Of a stretch of 5,800 nt of DNA, positions 1-4,626 are shown one piece after another. The DNA is from DATAEY01 sp045805565. GTDB lineage: Bacteria; Actinomycetota; Thermoleophilia; Solirubrobacterales; Solirubrobacteraceae. The DNA is taken from contig JBJMKZ010000007.1 of the NCBI GenBank assembly GCA_045805565.1, positions 1 to 5,800 on the forward strand, in the 5' to 3' direction. Under the pieces are notes generated by a model. It did no database searches. It saw nothing but the letters and a program-made list of their open reading frames with translations, and was not told the DNA's origin. Position numbers and translations under genes: made by a program. The stretch's first letter is position 1; the number at the start of each line of letters is the position of its first letter.

Positions 1-2
1 AC

Positions 3-140
3 GCGGTGAGACAGCTCGGCGCGATGGTGATGGCGGACATCGACGGGCTGCGCGCCACCGATGCCGAAGTGGCTCGCCAAGGGCGCAGGCAGGTGCACAA
101 CAGCGCTCGCGGACGCGCATCTCCGAACGGCTCCCGATGA
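3..140 (+). CDS. C-terminal tail of an unidentified protein (5' end outside window)
   Basis: The frame is open from the left edge to a TGA at 138-140 and gives 45 residues. They begin AVRQLGAMVMADIDGLRA and end in a basic tail, GRASPNGSR. The first half looks like an amphipathic helix with a normal residue mix. About 78% of codons end in G or C, less extreme than in the larger genes here but consistent with coding. The other plus-strand frame that is open here yields an arginine-rich, low-complexity translation, so this frame is the better choice. The stop overlaps the ATG of the next small gene in an ATGA arrangement (137-140), the usual sign of translational coupling within an operon. Too little of the protein is visible to name a family. 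It could also be a chance open frame, since only 138 nt are seen. Confidence 0.45.
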   Translation, partial: AVRQLGAMVMADIDGLRATDAEVARQGRRQVHNSARGRASPNGSR

Positions 141-376
141 GCCCGCCACACTCACACATGACTCTCACCCGTAGCCCGCGGAGCGGCGCAGAGGCGCACG
201 CGGATGCGATCGAGCGGCTGGACGCGGCGCTGGACGACCAGCTTCGCCTGCGCCACGACGAAGACGACGCCCAAGGCACCGACCGCCAGCTCGGCGCCGG
301 CGTCGAGCTATCGGCCGCCAACGAGCGCGTCGCGGCCCGCGAGGCCTGGCTCAGCTACGTCGAGCACGGCTACTAG
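137..376 (+). CDS. small acidic hypothetical protein, 79 aa
   Basis: I do not recognise this protein. From ATG 137 it has 79 residues; an internal ATG at 158 would give 72. The residues before MTLTRS look unstructured, so 158 is a possible true start; neither start has a clear Shine-Dalgarno sequence. ATG 137 is favoured because it overlaps the preceding TGA by 4 nt. From about residue 18 to the end the sequence is rich in Ala, Glu, Asp, Arg and Leu with heptad-like spacing (AIERLDAALDDQLRLRHDED, then ELSAANERVAAREAW). This predicts a two-helix hairpin or short coiled coil with no membrane segment or signal peptide. The end, WLSYVEHGY, is aromatic, and the stop is TAG. Codon use in the helical part is strongly G/C-ending, which supports real coding. 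A small cytoplasmic helical protein is likely, role unknown. Confidence 0.55.
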   Translation: MSPPHSHMTLTRSPRSGAEAHADAIERLDAALDDQLRLRHDEDDAQGTDRQLGAGVELSAANERVAAREAWLSYVEHGY

Positions 377-387
377 TAGAGCCACCC

Positions 388-409
388 GCCGCGGTTTCTG
401 AGCCGCGGC
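388..409. repeat. perfect 7-bp inverted repeat (hairpin) downstream of the small gene
   Basis: GCCGCGG at 388-394 is matched by CCGCGGC at 403-409 with an 8-nt loop (TTTCTGAG). It lies 11 nt after the TAG of the small protein gene, where a terminator could sit. No T-run follows, so a classical intrinsic terminator is not supported. High-GC actinobacteria often use such U-less hairpins, but with this base composition a 7-bp match can also arise by chance. Confidence 0.35.
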
Positions 410-414
410 CGGCG

Positions 415-441
415 TTTCCGCGCGGGCTTCGCCGCGTGAAA
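415..441. repeat. imperfect hairpin just upstream of the exporter gene
   Basis: CGCGG at 421-425 pairs with CCGCG at 432-436 around a 6-nt loop (GCTTCG). Outside a small bulge, TTTC at 415-418 can pair with GAAA at 438-441. The element ends about 29 nt before the preferred exporter start. It could be part of a leader or the second of two tandem hairpins closing the upstream operon. The evidence is base pairing by eye only. Confidence 0.25.
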
Positions 442-453
442 AGCTTGCGGCGT

Positions 454-458
454 GGAGG
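454..458 (+). promoter_or_regulatory. Shine-Dalgarno GGAGG that decides the exporter start
   Basis: GGAGG lies 11 nt upstream of GTG 470. It falls inside the first codons of the longest possible frame (GTG 452), which itself has no ribosome binding site. The motif therefore argues for initiation at 470 rather than 452. Confidence 0.5.
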
Positions 459-469
459 CAAGCTCTGCG

Positions 470-2113
470 GTGGCGGTGGGCGCGCGCTCGGCGTGGGCGC
501 CGATGGCCCACCGCACCTACCGCGCGCTGTGGATCGCCCAGTTCACCTCCAACGTCGGCACCTGGATGCAGACGGTCGGGGCCCAGTGGCTGATGGGCTC
601 GCTGAGCCGCGACCCGCTGAAGGTGGCCCTGGTGCAGACGGCGATGAGCCTGCCGATCGGTCTGTTCGCCATGCCGGCGGGGGCGGTGGGCGACAACCTC
701 GACCGCCGCCGGGTGCTGTTGGCCAGCCAGTCGTTCATGCTGGCGTCGGCCGCGCTGCTCGGCGCGCTGACGGTCGCCGGCGAGACGACCGCCTGGCTGC
801 TGCTGGGGCTCACCTTCGCGATCGGCACCGGGCAGGCCCTCACCGCCCCCTCCTGGCAGGCGATCCAGCCCGAGCTGGTCAGCCGCGACGAGATTCCCCA
901 GGCGGCCACGCTGGGCGGCGTCAACATGAACGTCGCCCGCGCCGTCGGGCCGGCGATCGGCGGCGCGCTGGTGGCGGCCGCCGGCCCGGGCTGGGTGTTC
1001 CTGCTCAACGCCGCGTCGTTCGTCGCCGTGCTCGCCGTCCTGGCCCGCTGGCGGCGGCCGGAGACCGAGCGCCCGCTGGGCGCCGAGCAGCTCACCGAGG
1101 CGATGCGGGCGGGCGTCCGCTACGTCGGCGGGTCGCCGCGGTTCCGCGCGGTCCTGGTCCGGACCACCGTGTTCGCAGTCTTCGCCAGCGCGCTGTGGGC
1201 CCTGCTCCCGGTCGTCGCCCGCAATCACCTCGGGATGGGCTCAGGGGGCTACGGACTGCTGCTCGGCGCCATCGGCGCCGGAGCGCTGCTGGGGGCCGTG
1301 ATTCTCCCCGGCTTCCGAGCTCGCGTATCGGTCAACGCGATCGTCGCCGTCGCCAGCCTGCTGTTCGCGCTCGCCTGCGCGGTCCTGGCCTGGGTGCGCA
1401 TCGTGCCGATCGTGGTGGTCGCCCTGGTGGGCGCCGGCCTGGCCTGGATCGCCGTGCTGGGCTCGCTCAACGGCGTCGCCCAGACCGTCCTGCCCCACTG
1501 GGTGCGCTCGCGGGGGATGGCGCTGTACCTGCTGACCTTCCAGGGCGGACAGGCGGTCGGGGCGTTCATCTGGGGCGTGGTGGCCAGGCAGGCGGGGACG
1601 CCGACCGCCCTGGCTGCGGTCGGCGCCGGCCTGGCCGCTGGCCTGGCCCTGGTTCGCCGCTTCGCCCTGCGCTCGACCGAGGGCCTCGACGTCACCCCCT
1701 CCGACCACTGGCCCGAGCCCCACGTGGTGGTCGACCCCGACCCGGGGCTGGGGCCGGTCCTCGTCGCGATCGAATACCGGGTGCCGCTCGAGAACGCCGA
1801 GCCGTTCCGCGAGGCCATGCGCGCGGTGGGGCGGATCAGGCGGCGGACCGGCGGCCAGCGCTGGTCGCTCTACCAGGACGCCGCCGACCCCGAGCGCTTC
1901 GTCGAGACCTACCTGACCCCGACCTGGCAGGAGCACCTGCGCCAGCATCGCGAGCGCGTCACGGTTACCGACCGCACGATCCAGGAGCGGGCCCATGCCT
2001 TCCTGGCGCCCGGCACCCGGCCCCGCGCGCGGCATCTGCTTTTCGCCTACGGCGACGAGCCGCTGCGCATCCTCGAGCCGCCGCCCGCCGACGAAGAGGC
2101 GGCCGAGCGCTGA
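470..2113 (+). CDS. MFS exporter, MFS_3/EntS-like, with C-terminal soluble domain
   Basis: A major facilitator permease of the MFS_3 type (PF05977, relatives of the enterobactin exporter EntS), probably expelling a small molecule by proton antiport; the substrate is unknown. The 547-residue frame is intact. Twelve hydrophobic helices can be drawn between about residues 16 and 397. The first contains WIAQFTSNVGTWMQ. The loop-2/3 motif GAVGDNLDRRRVL is at about 71-83, and NVARAVGPAIGG, a helix-5 motif typical of exporters, is near 154-165. Residues 427-534 form a soluble domain (VAIEYRVPLEN, QRWSLYQD, EHLRQHRERVT) resembling the ferredoxin-like fold of antibiotic-biosynthesis monooxygenases; such a tail is usual for this family. 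GTG 470 is chosen for its GGAGG; GTG 452 and ATG 503 are alternatives. The GH13 gene follows after 43 nt on the same strand, so co-transcription is possible, but a functional link is not shown. Confidence 0.9.
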   Translation: MAVGARSAWAPMAHRTYRALWIAQFTSNVGTWMQTVGAQWLMGSLSRDPLKVALVQTAMSLPIGLFAMPAGAVGDNLDRRRVLLASQSFMLASAALLGALTVAGETTAWLLLGLTFAIGTGQALTAPSWQAIQPELVSRDEIPQAATLGGVNMNVARAVGPAIGGALVAAAGPGWVFLLNAASFVAVLAVLARWRRPETERPLGAEQLTEAMRAGVRYVGGSPRFRAVLVRTTVFAVFASALWALLPVVARNHLGMGSGGYGLLLGAIGAGALLGAVILPGFRARVSVNAIVAVASLLFALACAVLAWVRIVPIVVVALVGAGLAWIAVLGSLNGVAQTVLPHWVRSRGMALYLLTFQGGQAVGAFIWGVVARQAGTPTALAAVGAGLAAGLALVRRFALRSTEGLDVTPSDHWPEPHVVVDPDPGLGPVLVAIEYRVPLENAEPFREAMRAVGRIRRRTGGQRWSLYQDAADPERFVETYLTPTWQEHLRQHRERVTVTDRTIQERAHAFLAPGTRPRARHLLFAYGDEPLRILEPPPADEEAAER

Positions 2114-2156
2114 GCGTGCATGCCGGGCCGCGCGGGCGGGCATTCCATGACCCACC

Positions 2157-3827
2157 GTGAGGATCGACTACACCGCCGACCTGTGGTGGAAGAACGCCGT
2201 CTTCTACTGCCTCGACGTGGAGACGTTCATGGACGGCGACGGCGACGGCTGCGGCGACTTCGCCGGGCTCAACCACCAGATCGACTACCTGGCCGGCCTG
2301 GGCGTCACCTGCCTGTGGCTGATGCCGTTCTACCCCACCCCCAACCTGGACGACGGCTACGACATCAGCGACTACTTCGGGGTGGATCCCCGGCTGGGAA
2401 CGCTGGGCGACTTCGTCGAGTTCGTGCGCACTGCCCACGACCGCGGGATGCGGGTGATCATCGACCTGGTCGCCAACCACACCTCCGACCAGCACCCGTG
2501 GTTCCAGGCCGCGCGCTCCGACCCCAACTCGCGCTACCGCGACTACTACGTCTGGCGCAAGCGCAAGCCGCCCGAGCCACCCGGGTCGGTGGCGTTCCCC
2601 GGCGAGGAGACCAGCATCTGGCAGTACGACCGCAAGGCCGGGGCCTACTACCTGCACCACTTCTACCGCTTCCAGCCCGACCTCAACATCGCCAATGCCG
2701 CGCTGCGCGACGAGATCGCCAAGATGATGGGGTTCTGGCTGCACCAGGGGATCTCCGGCTTCCGGGTGGACGCCGTCCCGGCGTTCATCGAGGTCGAGAA
2801 CCCCTCCGAGGCCGCCGGCTTCGACCCGCAGGACTACCTGCGCCAGCTGCGGGCGTTCATGGGCAGGCGCAACGCCGAGGCGATGTGGATCGGCGAGGCC
2901 AACGTCGACCCCGACTCCGAGCGGCGCTTCCTGGGCGCGGGCAAGGGCGACGAGCTGAACATGCTGTTCAACTTCATCGTCATGCAGGCGACGTACCTAT
3001 CGCTGGCGCGGGGCAGCGCCGAGCCTCTCGAGGAGGCAATGCGCGCGCTGCCCAAGATCCCGCAGGACACCCAGTGGGCCAACTTCCTGCGCATCCATGA
3101 CGAGCTGACCCTCGACAAGCTGACGGTCAGCCAGCGCGACGAGGTGTTCGCCGGCTTCGGGCCGGACCCCCGCATGCAGCTCTACGGCCACGGGCTGCGC
3201 CGGCGGATCGCCCCGATGCTCGACGGCGACCGCAGGCGCCTGCGCATGCTGTTCAGCCTGACCTTCAGCCTGCCCGGGACGCCGGTGCTGTTCTACGGCG
3301 ACGAGATCGGGATGGGCGAGAACCTCTCCCTCCACGACCGCCTCAGCGTGCGCACGCCGATGCAGTGGACTCCGGACCCCAACGCGGGCTTCACCACCGC
3401 CCCGGCCTCCCGGCTCGTTCGCCCCCTGGCGGACGGCAAGTTCGGCCCCCGCCGCGTCAACGTCACCGACCAGCACCAGGATCCCGACTCACAGCTGTCA
3501 TGGATGCGCCGGCTCATCCGCCTGCGCCGGGAGACACCCGAGCTGGGCTGGGGGACGTGGCAGCTGATCGAGACCCGCGCCGGGAGCCTGTTCGTCCACC
3601 GCTGCGACTGGCAGAAGAGCACCGTGATCGCCGCTCACAATCTCGGGCCGCGCCGGGTCGAGGCCAGGCTGAGCGCTCAGGACATCGGCGAGTGCGAGGC
3701 GATCGACGACCTGTTCGAGGGGCGCGTCGAGCATCCGCGCTCGGACGGCTCCTACCGCTTGGCCCTCGACGGCTTCGGCTACCGCTGGCTGCGCCTGCGC
3801 CAGCGCGGGCAGCGCCCGCGCTTCTAG
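2157..3827 (+). CDS. GH13 alpha-amylase-family enzyme, trehalose-synthase-like
   Basis: A 556-residue cytoplasmic GH13 enzyme (no signal peptide) acting on alpha-glucosidic bonds. It most resembles trehalose synthase (maltose/trehalose interconversion) and related transglucosidases. The (beta/alpha)8 barrel is complete: DDGYDI at 65-70, DLVANH at 103-108, QPDLN at 173-177, GFRVDAVP at 201-208 with nucleophile Asp205, WIGEAN at 244-249 with acid/base Glu247, and FLRIHDELT at 310-318 with His314 and Asp315. The loop DGDGDGCGD (26-34) is the calcium site common in this subgroup. IGMGENLSL and VRTPMQW (384-404) are trehalose-synthase-like, and a short beta-sandwich domain ends the protein. No maltokinase domain is fused. 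The start is GTG 2157, because an in-frame TGA at 2148 excludes anything longer; no good Shine-Dalgarno is seen. The fold and catalysis are sure. The substrate is less so, since FYCLDVETF and GISGFRVDAVP differ from typical TreS. Confidence 0.9.
   Translation: MRIDYTADLWWKNAVFYCLDVETFMDGDGDGCGDFAGLNHQIDYLAGLGVTCLWLMPFYPTPNLDDGYDISDYFGVDPRLGTLGDFVEFVRTAHDRGMRVIIDLVANHTSDQHPWFQAARSDPNSRYRDYYVWRKRKPPEPPGSVAFPGEETSIWQYDRKAGAYYLHHFYRFQPDLNIANAALRDEIAKMMGFWLHQGISGFRVDAVPAFIEVENPSEAAGFDPQDYLRQLRAFMGRRNAEAMWIGEANVDPDSERRFLGAGKGDELNMLFNFIVMQATYLSLARGSAEPLEEAMRALPKIPQDTQWANFLRIHDELTLDKLTVSQRDEVFAGFGPDPRMQLYGHGLRRRIAPMLDGDRRRLRMLFSLTFSLPGTPVLFYGDEIGMGENLSLHDRLSVRTPMQWTPDPNAGFTTAPASRLVRPLADGKFGPRRVNVTDQHQDPDSQLSWMRRLIRLRRETPELGWGTWQLIETRAGSLFVHRCDWQKSTVIAAHNLGPRRVEARLSAQDIGECEAIDDLFEGRVEHPRSDGSYRLALDGFGYRWLRLRQRGQRPRF
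3803..3821. repeat. 8-bp perfect hairpin at the 3' end of the GH13 gene
   Basis: GCGCGGGC (3803-3810) and GCCCGCGC (3814-3821) pair perfectly around a 3-nt loop inside the last codons. The right arm is shared with a second possible hairpin, GCCCGC (3814-3819) with GCGGGC (3828-3833), whose 8-nt loop contains most of the stop codon region. The two are mutually exclusive. No T-run follows, so this may be a U-less terminator between convergent genes, or simply GC-rich coding for the RQRGQRPR tail. Confidence 0.35.
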
Positions 3828-3873
3828 GCGGGCTCGCGCGCTCGGGCCGCCTCGGGGGATTTTGCCCTGGGAC

Positions 3874-4536
3874 CTACTCCGTGTGGTCGATCCAGGTCAC
3901 CCGCCACAACCCGGCGTGGGTGCAGCTCCAGTACTGGGAGTGGATCCCGCCGGGCTCCGTGATCGGGCGATGCAGGCACGACCAACCCGGCAGCGGGTGG
4001 GCATCCCTGCTCGGAGGGAGGGAGAAAATCGCCTGTGCCACCCGCCGCGCGGTGAGGCAGGTGACGCGGTAGGCGTGCAGCTGGTGTTGGGTGGGCTGAG
4101 GCGGGACGCAGCTGGTGAAGGTCGGGCCCACCGCCCGGCAGCTCAGCAGCAGGTCCCGGCGAACCGCGAAGGGGACGATCCCGCAGCCCACGTCCACGGT
4201 GCCGACGTCGCGCAGGCGCCATCCGATCCCCGCCCGGCTCAGCACCACCGTCGCCGCCTCGACGGCGCGCCCCGGTCGGGGCATGATCCGCGCCCGGGCC
4301 CACGGGCCGACCGTCGACACCCTCATGGCGGTCACGAAGTAGGCGTCGTCGGGCACGTGGACGGTGAGCGGCGAGGTGTGCACCGTGACGCCGATCCGGG
4401 CCGCCTCCAGCGCCGTGGGCGCCCGCGACGCCCAGGCCGCCTGCGGCACCATCAGGACGCCGAGCGTCAGGAGAAGTCCCCACCACAGCCGACAAGGCCG
4501 GCCCCGCCTATCCATGCGCGTTGTCAAAGTCGTCAT
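3874..4536 (-). CDS. secreted cysteine-containing protein of unknown function, 220 aa
   Basis: The function is not known. The N-terminus is a clear Sec signal peptide: basic MDRRGRPCR, hydrophobic LWWGLLLTLGVLMV at about 17-30, and an Ala-Trp-Ala site giving probable cleavage after residue 36. The mature part has six cysteines (118, 133, 143, 160, 187, 205), an even number compatible with three disulfides. The last 65 residues (VTCLTARRVAQAIF, then GWSC, then WSCTHAGLWRVTWI) match a layout I recall from many secreted actinobacterial, notably Solirubrobacterales, proteins: Cys followed by TARRVA, Gly-aromatic-x-Cys, then Cys before a beta strand. The N-terminal half is beta-rich, with no catalytic motif seen. 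ATG 4536 is chosen because GGGGGA (4540-4545) lies 3 nt upstream, a little close; ATG 4515 would shorten the signal. The stop faces the GH13 gene 46 nt away. The gene may have its own promoter. Confidence 0.75.
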   Translation of the reverse strand: MTTLTTRMDRRGRPCRLWWGLLLTLGVLMVPQAAWASRAPTALEAARIGVTVHTSPLTVHVPDDAYFVTAMRVSTVGPWARARIMPRPGRAVEAATVVLSRAGIGWRLRDVGTVDVGCGIVPFAVRRDLLLSCRAVGPTFTSCVPPQPTQHQLHAYRVTCLTARRVAQAIFSLPPSRDAHPLPGWSCLHRPITEPGGIHSQYWSCTHAGLWRVTWIDHTE

Positions 4537-4564
4537 CTGTCCCCCGGTCCGTGGCTGAGCGAGG

Positions 4565-4594
4565 ACCCTAATGCCATGAGGTCGAAAAAGGCAA
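4565..4594 (-). promoter_or_regulatory. candidate sigma70-type promoter for the secreted protein gene
   Basis: On the minus strand, TTGCCT (4589-4594) and TAGGGT (4565-4570) are separated by 18 nt, close to the housekeeping TTGACA / TAnnnT pattern of actinobacteria. Transcription would begin near 4558, leaving a leader of about 20 nt that includes GGGGGA just before ATG 4536. The stretch is also the most AT-rich part of the region. It sits in the 90-nt gap after the alpha-glucosidase stop. Visual match only. Confidence 0.4.
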
Positions 4595-4626
4595 AGCCAA
4601 GGGGATCGGTTCTCGCCCGGCAGCTC

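Noticed and set aside
2..136. Upstream extension of the small-protein frame to the left edge
   Set aside because: The frame has no stop, but the translation is Arg-rich and unlike a folded protein, while the neighbouring frame gives a better sequence ending exactly at an ATGA overlap.
308..1228. Long open frame on the minus strand opposite the exporter
   Set aside because: Its translation is dominated by Arg, Gly, His, Gln and Pro with no domain, and it lies antisense to an intact exporter with clear helices and motifs; typical of a GC-rich shadow frame.
436..2160. Long plus-strand frame overlapping the exporter in another frame
   Set aside because: Arg/Pro/Gly-rich low-complexity translation without hydrophobic helices; the overlapping frame encodes a recognisable MFS protein.
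2232..2258. Short GACGGC tandem repeat
   Set aside because: It encodes the DGDGDGCGD calcium-binding loop of the GH13 enzyme; the repetition follows from the Asp-Gly motif and codon bias.
2120..3100. Plus-strand frame starting before the GH13 gene, with an ATG at 2147
   Set aside because: It is Arg/Pro-rich and overlaps a GH13 frame in which every catalytic motif is intact.
4505..4536. Twin-arginine signal in the secreted protein
   Set aside because: MDRRGRPC has an Arg pair, but the hydrophobic and Lys positions of the Tat consensus are missing; a Sec signal with Ala-Trp-Ala cleavage fits better.
4581..4600. Possible intrinsic terminator of the alpha-glucosidase (minus-strand GGCTTTGCC followed by TTTTT)
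   Set aside because: The stem is only 3 bp, too weak to claim; the same bases are better explained as the AT-richer promoter region.
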